Shown here piece by piece: positions 1-11,360 of a DNA stretch of 64,000 bases (positions within the stretch are counted from its first letter, which is position 1; each line of letters starts with the position of its first letter). The notes beneath the pieces are model-generated. The model saw only the letters and a program-made list of their open reading frames with translations, was not told the origin of the DNA and did no database searches. The translations under genes were made by a program, and so were the position numbers. The DNA lies in the NCBI RefSeq assembly GCF_003255815.1, contig NC_037689.1, forward strand, positions 28,065,527-28,129,526. The letters are read 5' to 3'. The DNA comes from Theropithecus gelada. Its lineage: Eukaryota > Chordata > Mammalia > Primates > Cercopithecidae.

Positions 1-182
1 TTAAAAATCGAATGAGTTTAATTTAAAAATACATGCAGTAAACAACTGTATAGTACACATGCTAGTCCATCTTCCATTATGAAACTTTATCTCTAACTAT
101 GCACAGTTTTATATGAATTTAACATTCCTGGAAGCTAAGCAAACAAACAAAATTGTTTTGTCTTACTTTTGTTATTCTATTA
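1..182 (+). repeat. Left arm of long inverted repeat
   Basis: The reverse complement of 782-960 matches this stretch almost base for base. I count about seven substitutions plus one 4-bp indel (an extra CAAA near 148) in about 180 bp. The match begins at base 1, so the arm may continue to the left of the window. It stops abruptly near 182, where the two inner flanks become unrelated. No transposon family was recognised. Confidence 0.9.
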
Positions 183-781
183 CAGCCAAAACTTTATAAG
201 GGGCATAAGTAAATCCGATTGGCATGAGGAGTGTTATACCATGTGAAAGGAAAAGAAAAGCAGTGGAAATCATTTTGCAGTATTTAAAAAATAACTTTGC
301 ATATAACCTACCCTGAAACACTGAGAAAGAACTACTAAAAAACACAACTGATATAAGTTCAATATGCTTTATTGATTGATTGGTTATTCTCTACCCAGAA
401 GTCTGTTCAAGGCCTGGGATTCATTATCTCTTTGAGTACCTTTTCATTTTCATGTTCCAGGTTTATGGGCTCACCTGCTTCTGAGAGAGTTCCTAATAAC
501 TCCACCTCCTGAATAGCCATGCCCTTGTTATAATTCCCTCTTCGTGTGTGGATGGGACCTAATGACTTGTTTCTGATAAATGGAATACTACAAAAATGAT
601 GAGATGTCACTTCCATGATTCGGTCAGAAAGGTATGTGGCCACCATCTTAGTAGCAGGCAACCTCTACTGCCTTTTTGCCTTGAATACTTTGATGATGCA
701 AACTGCCAAGTGTTGGAAGCTAGCACAGCAAAGAACAGAGACCTCTCTCCAACTGTCCTCAAGTCTGTCGACCTATCCTAT
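183..781. other. Spacer of the inverted repeat
   Basis: About 600 bp between the two arms. It does not look palindromic itself. The part around 480-650 resembles a common old mammalian interspersed repeat, but I could not assign a family. The short open frames here have no recognisable similarity. Confidence 0.5.
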
Positions 782-960
782 TTAATAGACTAACAAAAAT
801 AAGACAAAACAATTTTGTTTGCTTAGCTTCCAGGAATGTTAAATTCATATAAAACTGTGTATAGTTAGAGATAAAGTTTCATAATGGAAGATGGACTAGC
901 ATGTCTACTAGACAGTTGTTTACTGCATGTATTTTTAAATTAAACTCCTTCGATTTTTAA
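782..960 (-). repeat. Right arm of long inverted repeat
   Basis: Partner of 1-182. The pairing runs from the 'AGACTAACAAAAATAAGAC' end at about 785 out to 'CGATTTTTAA' at 951-960, which pairs with base 1. The arm ends just before an Alu. Whether pairing continues outward past 960 cannot be tested because the left partner is outside the window. Confidence 0.9.
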
Positions 961-1004
961 TAAGACTTTCCAATTATTAAAAACGAGGCTAAGTGTGGTG
1001 GCTG

Positions 1005-1303
1005 GCTGGGCGTGGTGGTTCACGCCTGTAATCCCAGCACTTTGGGAGGCCGAGGTGGGCAGATTGCTTGAGCCCAGGAGTTCAAGACCAGCCTAGGCAA
1101 CATGGAAAAATCCCATCTCTACTAAATATACAAAAATCAGCCCGGTATGGTGGCATACGCCTGTGGTCCCAGCGACTTGGGAGGCTGAGGCGGGAGAATC
1201 ACCTAAGCCTGTGCAGTTGAAGTTGCAGTGAGTCGAGATCATGCCACTGCACTCCAGTCTGGACAACAGCGTAACACACTGTCTCAAACAAACAAAAATA
1301 TGG
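1005..1303 (+). mobile_element. Alu (old J/S type)
   Basis: Starts with a GGCTGGGCGTGG-type Alu 5' end, has both monomers and ends in a CAAACAAACAAAA tail. A short Alu-like 'AAGTGTGGTGGCTGGCTGGG' precedes the start, so the 5' end is slightly duplicated. Many CpG sites have decayed. Confidence 0.9.
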
Positions 1304-1671
1304 TCACAATAGAGAATGTCAAAATGTATAAGGATGCAAACAAAGTTCTACAACAGAAAACAAAAACACTGTGTACATTTTTGACAGCTTTGTTGAGATA
1401 TAATTCCCACACCATAAAATTCACCTGCATAAAGTCCATATTTAGTGGTTTTTAGTGAATTCACAGAGTAGTGCTGCCATCACCACAATCAATATTAGTC
1501 CGCTTACGTTTTAACATAAAAATCCCCTAGCTTTTTGGCCTTTGCATTCACATTTTTTAAAGTTTACACAATATATTGTGAGCATTTCCCATATTTATGA
1601 ATGTTCTGCAGGAGTATGATTTATAATAGGTACACAGTAATTTTTTTAAAAAATGAAACCTTACTTTGATT
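1304..1671. other. No recognised feature
   Basis: AT-rich sequence between the Alu and the MIR. The stretch from about 1380 to 1460 (text around 'TTGAGATATAATTCCCACACC') looks like an old L1M 3' remnant, but this is weak. Confidence 0.35.
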
Positions 1672-1830
1672 ATTTATTCTCTGCCAAGCACTTTATTGAG
1701 TAATGGATTGTGTCATTTAGTCTTCACAATAATCTTATGATACAGGTACTGTAACTTTTAAAGAATTGGAGATATCATAGAAGGCTAAATTTCTTGGCCA
1801 CAGTGACATGCTCAGTGAGTAAGTGGATGG
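1672..1830 (-). repeat. MIR SINE remnant
   Basis: On the plus strand it reads as the reverse of MIR: a 'CAAGCACTTTATTGAG' tail region, 'TCATTTAGTCTTCACAATAATCTTATGA', then the 'GGTACTGTAACTTTTAAAGAATTGGAGA' core. Divergence is typical of an ancient mammalian SINE. Confidence 0.65.
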
Positions 1831-1860
1831 GACCAAGGGGTCTAACTCATCTCTTTTTTC

Positions 1861-2142
1861 TTTTTCTTTCTTTCTTTCTTTTTTTTTTTTTTTTGACAGA
1901 GTCTCATGCAGTGGTGCAATCTTGGCTCAGTGCAACTTCTGTCTCCCAGGTTCATGCGATTCTCCTGCCTCAGCCTCCCAAGTAGCTGGGAGGCTGCACC
2001 ACCACACCCGGCTAAATTTTGTATTGTTTTGGCGCACATGGGGTTTTGCCACGTTTGCCAGGCTGGTCTTGAATTCCTGGCCTCAGTTAATCAGCCTGCC
2101 TCAGCCTCACAAAGTGCTGGGATTACAGATGTGAGCCACTGA
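1861..2142 (-). mobile_element. Alu, internally deleted
   Basis: A poly-T run (1861-1894) leads into a reversed Alu. The usual 'CTCTGTCACCCAGGCTGGAG' part after GACAGAGTC is missing, so the left monomer carries a short deletion. The other end closes at 'GTGAGCCACTGACTC'. All open frames here are Alu-derived. Confidence 0.9.
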
Positions 2143-2789
2143 CTCATCTTTCTTAAACGATAGATCTAGGTTAAGTTGGCTGATCAAGCCCGTAGTGTTA
2201 AATATTAAAATGTTTCCAGTTTTGAGATATTATATTTGTATTTGTCATCTATTGCTGCATTAAAACATCCTCCCAAAACTTAGCAACGTAATTATTGACA
2301 TCACAGGTTCTGTGTCTCAGGAATCCAGGAGCAGATGAGCTGAGTCCTCTGGCATAGGGACTCCTATAGAGTTGCAATTAAATGTCATTTGGGTCTGAGG
2401 TTTTGTGTGAAAACTTGACTTGGTAAGAATCTGCTTCCAGGTGCACTGATGTTGCTTTTTGCTAGTCTCAGTTCTTTGCTAGCTGTTGCCCAGAGACGGT
2501 AGCTCTTTTATATGTGGTCTTTATTGTAGGACATCTCCAGTGGTTGCAAATGGTGTCCCTCAGAGGAAGCAGGTGAGAGTTGACACACAAGATGAAATTC
2601 TAATCTCGGTAATAGTGGCCCATTATTTTGCTGTATTCTATTAGAAGTCACTTCCTTGGTGCAACCCAGGCTGGAGGGAAGGAGCTGCATGAGGGTATAA
2701 ATATCACAGGGGAAAATAATTTGGAGACCCTCATAGATGCTGCCTATTGCAACAACTAATGCATATTTGTTTCTTGGGGGAGGGCAGAG
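2143..2789. other. No gene; possible old transposon remnant
   Basis: The phrase 'TTTGTCATCTATTGCTGCATTAAAACATCCTCCCAAAACTTAGCAACGTA' region at 2236-2290 is typical of old MER-type DNA transposon or LTR remnants. The rest is unassigned. No coding frame is credible. Confidence 0.35.
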
Positions 2790-3211
2790 TTATGCATGTA
2801 ATGTTGGGATACAAGTGCAATTCCATGCATAGATTGTACAATGGTCAAGTCAGAACTTTTTGGGTATCTGTCACCCGAGTAATGAACATTGTACCCGCTA
2901 AGTAATTTCTCATCATTCATCTCCATTCCACCCACTCACCCTTCCAAGTCTCCGCTGTTCATCATTCTCCTCTCTACATTCATGTGTACCCATTTTTTAG
3001 CACCCACTTATGAGTGAGAACATGTGCTATTTGTCTTTCTGTGTCTGGCTTGTTTCACTTCAGACAATAACCTCCATGACCCTGTTTCCAACCATGTTAA
3101 TGCAAAAGACAAGGTTTCATTATTTTTATGGCTGAATAGTATTCAATTCTGTATATATGCCACATTTTCTTTATCCTATATTTGTAAATATTTATGGATG
3201 GATGTGATTGT
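2790..3211 (-). mobile_element. L1 3' fragment (older primate/mammalian)
   Basis: The plus strand shows the reversed L1 3' region, for example 'CACTTATGAGTGAGAACATG' and 'GGCTGAATAGTATTC'. It is truncated exactly where the MaLR LTR begins at 3212, which suggests the LTR landed in or at its edge. Confidence 0.75.
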
Positions 3212-3564
3212 TGTATTAGTCTGTTCTTATCCTGCTAATAAAGACATACATGAGACTGGGTAATTTATAAAGGAAAGAGGTTTAATGGACTCACAGTTCC
3301 ACATGACTGGAGGGGTCTCAAAATAATGGCAGAAATCAAATGAGGAGCAAAGTCATGTCTTACATGGCAGCAGGCAAGAGAGTTTGTGCAGAGAACTCCC
3401 ATTTATAAAACCATCTGATCTCATGAGACTTACTCACTACCATGAGAACAATATGGGGAAACCACCCCCATGATTCAATGATGTCCACCTGGCCCTGCCC
3501 TTGACATGTGGGGATGATTACAATTCAAGGTGAGATTTGGTGGGGATGCAGCCAAACCATATCA
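3212..3564 (-). mobile_element. MaLR solo LTR (MSTA type)
   Basis: Begins TGTATTAGTCTGTTCT and ends AACCATATCA on the plus strand, the reverse of the MST/THE1 LTR. About 350 bp, full LTR length, with no internal region. Confidence 0.85.
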
Positions 3565-3590
3565 TTTGTTTAGAGATGAAAGCAGACAAA

Positions 3591-3621
3591 TTGTGTGTGT
3601 GTGTGTGTTTATGTGTGTGTT
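3591..3621 (+). repeat. (TG)n microsatellite
   Basis: Interrupted TG dinucleotide run just after the MaLR LTR. Confidence 0.95.
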
Positions 3622-4179
3622 TAATATGAATTGACATTGTAGGTTGCCAATCCATGATCCATTTAATCTTCTTTCTTAATGTCACCCATGTTCTCATTTA
3701 GTATCCACCACTTATCCACATTGGCCATATACCTCGATGGAGGCTGAACACAGTGGTGTGTGGGTGTGATGGCTTGTACACAACAGCCACTTTGACACTA
3801 TGAAAGGGAGTAGGCTGAAAATGCAGCCAACTCCCTGCAAAAGGCAAGACCAAAGGAATCTCAGAAAAAATGGAGGAGGAATTGCTGGTTAAACCAACCC
3901 TGAAAATTGTCCTACATCTGAATTTCAGCTACATTCACCAACACACATAGCTCTTTTTTAAGCAAGTTTGAGTAATGTTTTTCCATGTTTCTTGCCATCC
4001 AAAATTGTCTAACAAAGGAATAATGTCTCAAGAAGTGGTATACCATAATTCACACATCTAAAATGTTGGATTGGTTGAACCAATGATAGACAGAAACAAT
4101 GAGAACTCCACTATTCCGAGATGTTAAGTTGCTTATTATTAATAAGTAGTTACAAAACACTAGTTAAGTTATCACCAGT
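3622..4179. other. No recognised feature
   Basis: Ordinary noncoding sequence. The part at 3760-3900 is somewhat MER-like but could not be named. Confidence 0.4.
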
Positions 4180-4479
4180 GGCCAGGAGCGGTGGCTCACG
4201 CCTACAAATGCAGCACTTTGGGAGGCTGAGGTGGGTGGATCACCTGAGGTCAGAGTTCAAGACCAGCCTGGCCAACATGGTGAAACCCCGTCTCTACTAA
4301 AAATACAAAAAATTAGCCAGGCGTGGTGGAGGGCACCTGTAATCCCAACTACTCAGGAAGCTGAGGCAGGAGAATCACTTCAACCTGGGAGGTGGAGGTT
4401 ACCGTGAGCCGAGATTGCGCCACTGCACTTTAGCTTGGGCAACAAGAGCGAAACTCTGTCTCAAAAAAAAAAAAAAAAT
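4180..4479 (+). mobile_element. AluS-like element with target duplication
   Basis: Full length, from GGCCAGGAGCGG to a 16-base poly-A. The 9-base sequence ATCACCAGT lies on both sides and is the likely target-site duplication. Confidence 0.92.
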
Positions 4480-4879
4480 CACCAGTTATTTCTTGGGATG
4501 CAGTTCCTGTGCCTATCAAGGTTTAGGGCAGCTGGGAGGAAAAATGTAGGGTGTTGGAGTGAATTAGCTACTTCCTAAAGTTCTCAGTAAGTCTAAAAGC
4601 AAGAGATAGGATTTTCCTAATATTGGGCCATGTAAAATCAGAGAGGTGGGAAATACAGATTTTGTAAGAGAAGCCCTTTATGCCTATAGAATATAATTCA
4701 AAGTATCTTGAAAGATCCAAAGTCTCTATCGACCCCAAGCTACGGTTTGTGCAATAGATGCCCCCTCCCGCACCCCCTTCTGTTCTGCCCCATCTGTTCT
4801 TCTCAGTCTTTCCCGAATTAGAAAGCAGCTACTCTATTCTTCAAGCTACTGAGGCCAAAAATAGATGGAGTCATCCACA
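4480..4879. other. No recognised feature
   Basis: No repeat or gene signal that I can name. The 124-codon frame beginning at 4758 is proline- and serine-rich and runs on into L2 sequence, so it is unlikely to be coding. Confidence 0.4.
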
Positions 4880-5538
4880 TCTCATTTCTTCCTTACACAT
4901 CCTTCAGCCAGGGTCAAAACCAATCCAAACCCTCACACTTTCTCCCCATCTTCTCCATCCCAACCTGGTCCAAGTCTTCATCACTTCTCCCCCAGGTCTT
5001 GCAGGCAACCTGCCAACCGGCAGCCTATTCACAACTCAGCAACCAGGTAGGTTCTCTGCAAATGTAGGTCATGGGATTGTGTCACTGCTCTGCTTAAATC
5101 TCTTGAATGGTTTCCCATCTTGCTCAAAATAAAAGTTAAACTGTTAACAATGGCCTAAAGGCCCTACTTGACATGGAATCCTATTACCTTCCTGGTCTTA
5201 TCCCCAATTCCTTATGTTGCTCATTCTAGTCCAGCCATAAAATCTCCCATGGTCTTTTGTAAAGTCATTAACTATATATAGGCTCCTGTTTTATGCATTT
5301 GCACTTTCTAATTCTACCTGGGGTGCCATTTCCCAGATATCTGCATGGTTCCCCCATTGGACATGAGTAATAAATTGTGTCCCAATTTGTTTCAGGTCTC
5401 TATTTAAATGTCATCTAATTCAAAAGATCTTTCTTGGGTCCTTTTTCTAAAATAGCAACTTATTCCCCATCACTGTCTAACTATGTCATTTTACCCTATG
5501 TCATTTTTCTGTCATCTCCAGATAGACAGTATATCTGT
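4880..5538 (+). mobile_element. L2 LINE 3' portion (first part)
   Basis: Matches the L2 3' region in order: 'TTGAATGGTTTCCCATCTTGC' region, 'AAGGCCCTACTTGACATGG', a 'TTGCACTTTCTAATTCTACCTGGGGTGCC' part and 'GTCTCTATTTAAATGTCATC'. It is cut at 5539 by an MSTA LTR and resumes at 5909. Confidence 0.75.
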
Positions 5539-5908
5539 TGATATGGTTTGGCTGTGTCCCCTCCTAAATCTTTTCTTGAATTGTAGTTCCCATAATCCTC
5601 ACATGTCATGGGAGGGACCCTGTGGGAGGTAATTGAATCCTGGGTACAGTAAACTCCATGCTGTTCTCATGACAGTGAGTTCTCACAAGATCTGAAGGTT
5701 TTATAAGGGGCTTTTCCCCCTTTTGATTGGCACTTCTCCTTACTGCCGCCATGTGAAGAAGGATGTGTTTGTTTCCCCTTCTGCCATGATTGTAATTTTC
5801 CTGGGGCTTCCCCATTCCTGCAGAACTGTGAGTCAATTAAACCTCTTTCCTTTATAAATTACCCAGGCTTGGGTATTTCCTTATAGCAGTGTGAGAACTG
5901 ACTAATAC
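5539..5908 (+). mobile_element. MSTA solo LTR inside L2
   Basis: Runs from TGATATGGTTTGGCTGTG to GAACTGACTAATACA. It includes the polyadenylation region 'CAATTAAACCTC'. L2 sequence lies on both sides in the same orientation, so the LTR inserted into the older L2. Confidence 0.88.
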
Positions 5909-6045
5909 ATCTATTCATTTGTTTTCAAATGTCTGATTTTTCCCGGTGGAATGAGTGACCTTATGACAAGGACTGTATTTTATTCTCTCCTATTTCTCCA
6001 GCACATAGAATAGTGCTTTCGGTATAGTTGGCATTTAAAAAAAAT
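5909..6045 (+). mobile_element. L2 LINE 3' end (second part)
   Basis: Continues the L2 after the LTR: 'TGACAAGGACTGTATTTTAT', then 'CTCCAGCACATAGAATAGTG', which matches the terminal L2 segment. Confidence 0.7.
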
Positions 6046-7560
6046 TTTTTAATAAAAATAATGTAAAGAAAAATTTTATAAATCTCAGGACCCACTCTCC
6101 CAAACATCTTACATGAAAGGGAAGGCCATTGCAGCACCCTCTTCCAAATTAATAGCTTTTACGTTGTGTACCAACCAGATCCTGTTGAGGGGTGAAAGTC
6201 CTCAGGCACTTGGGAAGGACAGCCTCCACAGGTCATTCACAAGTAAATTCTTTGCATGCCTCCCAGAAACAAGGACATGCCAATCATAACTTCAGTCTAC
6301 AATCCATCAAAGTCTAGCTCCTAAGACTCCACACTGATAATGTCCACTACAAGCTTATCCTCCGAGGTGCAAAGTCAAGACGTTTTCCTCTACCTAGGCA
6401 GAGACATCTGCATAATTGACTCTTCCTTTACAACCTTTTCTCTTCAGACATTCACCATATCATATGCAAAATGTAGTATTTGTCTAACCACCTACCTGCC
6501 CCTCTTCCTCCATGCTTCCCCACCTTTAAGGAAATATATAAATACTAAACCTCTTGAAAACTTCTTTGGAAAAACAGCCACAGGTGTGTCTGTGGCTTGT
6601 GTTTTTCCCAGACATGCCCTAAAATGGCTGAATACGCCCCAAAGATTGAGAATTATGCCTGTCACTCATGTTAGTCATCAGGAGCAGAAGCAGGTGTTGA
6701 CACCTTTAGTACAGAAAATGTTGGCACAAAAGACAAATCTGTCCCAATATACCAGTGCATGCTCAACTTAGTACAGGTTATAACATGGGAGTGGGGATGT
6801 TTAAAGCTCTGTAGGTGATGTGAATAGCAGCTGAGGTTGAGAACCACTGCAAAATGTTCTCTGCCTGCCAAGGAATATGACCAAGTTCTTTGTGACGTAG
6901 GAGGCTGGATAAAGAACTGGGGTCAGGGAAGAGTATTCCACCTGAGAATATCACTTCAAATTGTCCAGAGTCAGGAGCCAATATTAAAATTGGCCATCAT
7001 TCAACAGAAAGGTTGGAGCATTGGGTAGTCTATGCACACCCACAGAGAACTGCATCTAGGAGAAGGAGATTCTCAGACTCAACAATCATGATGAGTTCTC
7101 TTCTCTTTTCAGCCTTTTGGGTGACTTGAAGCCTGCTATACTTAAGGAAATTGTGTCACAAAAGGATGCCCAAGCTTTGCCAACACCCATCGTTGGCAGC
7201 TGAAGATTTAAGATGGTCATCTCTTTACTCTTTCCACCTCTAGTATCCCATACTTCCAGTCTTGTTTCCCAATATCCTCTTCCCAAAAGGGCATGCAAAT
7301 TGCAATTCTCTTGTTTCCTTTTCACTTTGGCCTACAGAAAGACCTAAATGCCCACTTACAGTGTATGGCATTGACCTTGTCACCCAACATTTACCCATAT
7401 TGTCCATTACCTTTATTTCATTTTATTCCAATTATGAAAAAAATTTTAAAGAGATGACATCTTATTGTTTTGGTTTTCCTTTTCTTTAATAATTGAGATA
7501 ATGAACAGCTGATAGATTTATTTGCACTTTTCTTACTTTTTGATCCCAATTTTGTTAAGT
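6046..7560. other. Mostly unassigned; short MER5-like end
   Basis: No gene is supported. The segment 6776-6846, ending 'GCTGAGGTTGAGAACCACTG', matches the terminal part of a MER5-type hAT element. The 143-codon frame starting at 6340 has no recognisable similarity and no sign of exon structure. Confidence 0.45.
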
Positions 7561-7795
7561 TGTTTTTTTTTTTTTTTTTTTTTTTGCTGTGGAATTTGTA
7601 AAGCCTTCCTTCTTTCTTTTCTTTCTTTCTTTATTTTTTTTTTTTTTACTTTTTTTTTTTATTTTTGTAGAGACAAGGTCTCACTATGTTGCCCAGGTTG
7701 TTCTCAAACTCATGACCTCAAGAAATCCTCCTGCTTGACCTCCCAAAGCACTGGGTTCATAGACTTAATCAAAGTAGATTGAGCCTGGCCAATGT
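7561..7795 (-). mobile_element. Alu monomer fragment (FRAM-like) with poly-T
   Basis: Long poly-T and CTTT runs (7561-7660) lead into 'GTAGAGACAAGGTCTCACTA' and a reversed Alu right-monomer sequence ending 'GAGCCTGGCC'. About 20 bases of the end part are replaced (around 7755-7775). Confidence 0.8.
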
Positions 7796-8393
7796 AGAAC
7801 CCTCTTTCTATCAGTCAAAGTGGGGAATTGTTATGGAGCCAAAGAACCTGGTCACTGTTAGGTAATGGTTTGTCTGACTTATGAGACACAAGACTAGCAA
7901 AAATGTGTAACCATATTTGCATTGCCTGAATAATAAGCAAGCCAGCTATTTGAGGTCCTTTTGCTATAAGTGACTCCCAACATTTATTTGGAAATTTGGA
8001 ATGTTACTTGCCTGAGTAAAGGCCTAAATGCATTTCACATAAAATGAGCTGGCACTCACTTGCCCAGCAAAAGCTATGAAAAGATTCACATTGCTTTTGG
8101 AAGAGTCACCCTCGTATTCTCTGGAGGGTCTTGGTGGAAGGCCAGTGTCAGCCTGTTTGTCATTTGCACAGTCATCAATATTCAGTGAGCCATACTATTG
8201 GAAGGATTGGAGACCCTTCAGATAATTAAAGTTTCTCATCTTCAGAGGGAAGGTTAAAAGCACATATATTTTGTTGGTGAGTAACAACAGATACAGGGCA
8301 AATACAACATTTGACCAGTCTGTCTTTAGAAAATTTTAAAAAAACCATGTAAGATCCAGACTAATCGTCAGCATCCTATATTCCATGGACACA
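7796..8393. other. No recognised feature
   Basis: Nothing recognised on either strand. Confidence 0.4.
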
Positions 8394-8578
8394 GCCTGTT
8401 TTGTAATTAAAATGTTATTGGAACACAGTCATTCCCACTCCCTTAGAGACTGTGGGTAGCTGTTTTTCCACTGCAATGACAGATGTGAGTAGGTGCACCA
8501 GAGACTCTATCATACACAAAGTTAAAATTATCTACTACCTGGCCCTTTATAGAAAAAGTTTGCCAATCTCTTGTCTAG
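8394..8578 (+). mobile_element. Nonautonomous hAT-type DNA transposon fragment
   Basis: Matches a common MER consensus: 'CCTGTTTTGTAATTAAAATG', a 'TTATTGGAACACAG' core and 'CCTGGCCCTTTATAGAAAAA' followed by GTTTGCCAA. The same family recurs at 50856-51042. I am sure of the family match but not of its exact name. Confidence 0.65.
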
Positions 8579-10798
8579 ATGAGAAAGGGAAGAGATAAGT
8601 ATAGTGTCAGAAAACACTAAGGCAGAATTGTATGTTGCAAGTATTTGTGCTGGTTCTCATTTTGCATTTAGGTTTGCTTACGGATTACATTGCATGTAGT
8701 ACATTGGTAAATTTTATATAGTTTATAAGTCTATAAATTTATAAAATATTTTTTATAGTTTATTAACCTATAAGTCTTCACAATGATAGGTTCTTGCTAT
8801 GGTTTTATGGCTAAGAAAGTTTATTCTAAACATAAGATTAGATAATAGTAATGTGTATTATTTTATAGTTGCATTGGGGCATTATCTTCTTTGTTTATTT
8901 GAAATAGGAAGAAATATTTTATACATGCAAATTATACATAGACAATTTTTATATCAAAGGGTCACCAGAATTATAAAATGTGCCAAATAAGGTTTTACAC
9001 ACTTTATATTTTTGAAAAAGTTTGTAAAGTTAAGGTATTCTCTTTAATGAAATTTTACTAAGATTCACCTATAAAACTGACCAGACATGGTGCTTTTTTG
9101 AAGGGACAGAGCATATGTTTGACTGCTAATTCATCACAATGCAGTCCCTGGTCACAGTTACCAAAGTAGGCAAATAATTGTCTATATCTACAGAACATTA
9201 TGAGATGTGAAGAGAGGAAACAATAATGGAATGTCTGAGGTGCATTATAGGTGGAAGAAATACATCCTATACATAATATCACATTTTCAGTTCAATCTTG
9301 CATGCTATGTTGCTGTTAACCGTGAGGAAGCTATGTTGGAGTTTCACAGTTGGCCCCAACTGTTTTAACTTGGGGGATAGATTCTGAAGAGTTCTTGTTT
9401 CTCTTAGCAAAGTCAATTAATTCTTTGGACCAGAGTTTTCTCGGGTTACAATGGGTGTGTATACAAAACCACATTTCTAAATTTAAACCGGTCTTTCTGA
9501 CACAACTTCAAACAAAACTGTTTTTTTATTCTCAAAAGCATGCCAATGGGTATGATAAGCTGTATGTCACATGAGTGCCCAAGGATTGGATTGTTTCTAG
9601 TGTTATTTTCACATACAAATAGGAAAAAAAGCGTCTTTAATATTTCTCCCACCTAAATTCATGTTTGCAGTTAAAAATTTCACATTGTAGAGTTGATTGA
9701 TGATTGGCAAACACCCTTGGCTCACTATTCAAGAAATTTCAGGCTAGGTGGTTGGTTGCCAAGTGAATGATATTTTATAAGTGAACTTTCTACATTAATT
9801 AGGTGGCTGGTAATTTTATAGTTTTACTATTTTTAATCTTTTCTTGTACAAAAAGTTCATGAGTAGGACACAGATTTGTTGTACATCATTTTACAGAAGG
9901 TGAAAGGTAAACATGGTAAGTAGAGTTTCTACCATCAGATAACAGAAAAGTGGCAATCCACTCTTGATTCCAGAAATATCAAACTGCTTCCTAAACCAGA
10001 GACCATAAGAAAATTACCTTCTTTGGAAAGTAGTGTTTCCTTAAATATAATACAATGTGAAAAAAAGATCACTTTTGAATATTTTCCTGAAACGTGCTAA
10101 AAAAAAACCTCCTGAACTTAGGAACCCTTCACAGAAATATCCACCTATCTAAATAAGGTTTGCTACATAAATTGTATATTTCTATGCATTCCCTTTCACT
10201 CATTGGCCTTCAAATGCACATTTTTTGTTCTTGAATTCTATTGTTGCCCATCTTAGGGTCAGGAAGCAATAAGTAACAAGGAAATGAAAGATGAGTTTGC
10301 GTTTGAAATTCACCAAGGTCTATCATACTGTAATAGCTACCTTCATTGTAATGAATATATCATAGGGGTGATCACTGAAGAGGCAGCATTTAGTTATATG
10401 AAAATCACAGGAATCCCTGTCTACTACCTCAACTAGGGAGACTCAGTCTATAAAAGAGACTTTTTAAAAAGTAAATGCTTACTGTATTATGTGGTACACT
10501 GTCAATCTCTCCTAGAGACACTGCCCTTTGGTCTAATGAAACCTTGTATTTTATCTGTTGTCCTTTGCCTCAAAGACTATCAGTAACAAATCATGAGGAC
10601 AGTCCTATTGCTCCATTTAAACTTGTGCAATATAATAAAACTGTGTTCCTAGGAGACACCCAGCACTGGATATTGGATATATAAATATACCATGTTCCAA
10701 GAGATTCAGACTTTGGATAATTCTGTCCTATCCTGGAAGTTAAAACAATGGTATCTCATTACAGAATCAGCTGTGACTGTAATGCGGGTTATTTAAAG
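8579..10798. other. Long stretch without recognised features
   Basis: About 2.2 kb of AT-rich sequence. Short palindromic AT tracts occur at 8700-8780. No Alu, L1, LTR or credible coding frame was found. This is one of the longest apparently repeat-free stretches in the window. Confidence 0.4.
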
Positions 10799-10799
10799 A

Positions 10800-11360
10800 G
10801 GGTCACTTCTTCTTTTTTTATTATTATTATTATACTTTAAGTTCTAGGGTACATGTGCACAACGGGCAGGTTTGTTTCATATGTATACATGTGCCATGTT
10901 GGTGTGCTGCCCCCCTTAACTCATCATTTACATTAGGTATATCTCCTAATGCTATCCCTCCCCCCGCACCACAATAGGACCCGGTGTGTGATGTTCCCCT
11001 TCCTGTGTCCAAGTGATCTCATTGTTCCATTCCCACCTATGAGTGAGAACATGTGGTATTTGGTTTTCTGTTCTTGTGATAGTTTGCTGAGAATGATGGT
11101 TTCCAGCTGCATCCATGTCCCTACAAACGACATGAACTCATCTTTTTTTATGGCTGCATAGTATTCCATGGTGTATATGTGCCACATTTTCTTAATCCAC
11201 TCTGTCACTGATGGACATTTGGGTTGATTCCAAGTCTTTGCTATTGTGAATAGTGCCACAATAAACACACGTGTGCATGTGTCTTTATAGCAGCATGACT
11301 TATAATCCTTTGGGTATATCCCCAGTAATGGGAAGGCTGGGTCAAGGAGGGTCACTTATT
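10800..11360 (-). mobile_element. 5'-truncated L1PA/L1PB with target duplication
   Basis: The reversed L1 3' end starts with a poly-T/TTATTATTATT tail at 10812 and ends at 'CAGTAATGGGAAGGCTGGGTCAA' around 11345. Flanking copies GAGGGTCACTTCTTC (10798-10812) and GAGGGTCACTTATTC (about 11348-11362) are the target-site duplication. An open frame of 140 codons (10933-11355, minus) is the intact C-terminal piece of ORF2. It is a relic, not a gene. Confidence 0.9.

Noticed and set aside
6340..6771. 143-codon frame on the plus strand
   Set aside because: No similarity to a known family, no start context, no neighbours and no splice pattern. Its length is within chance for 64 kb.
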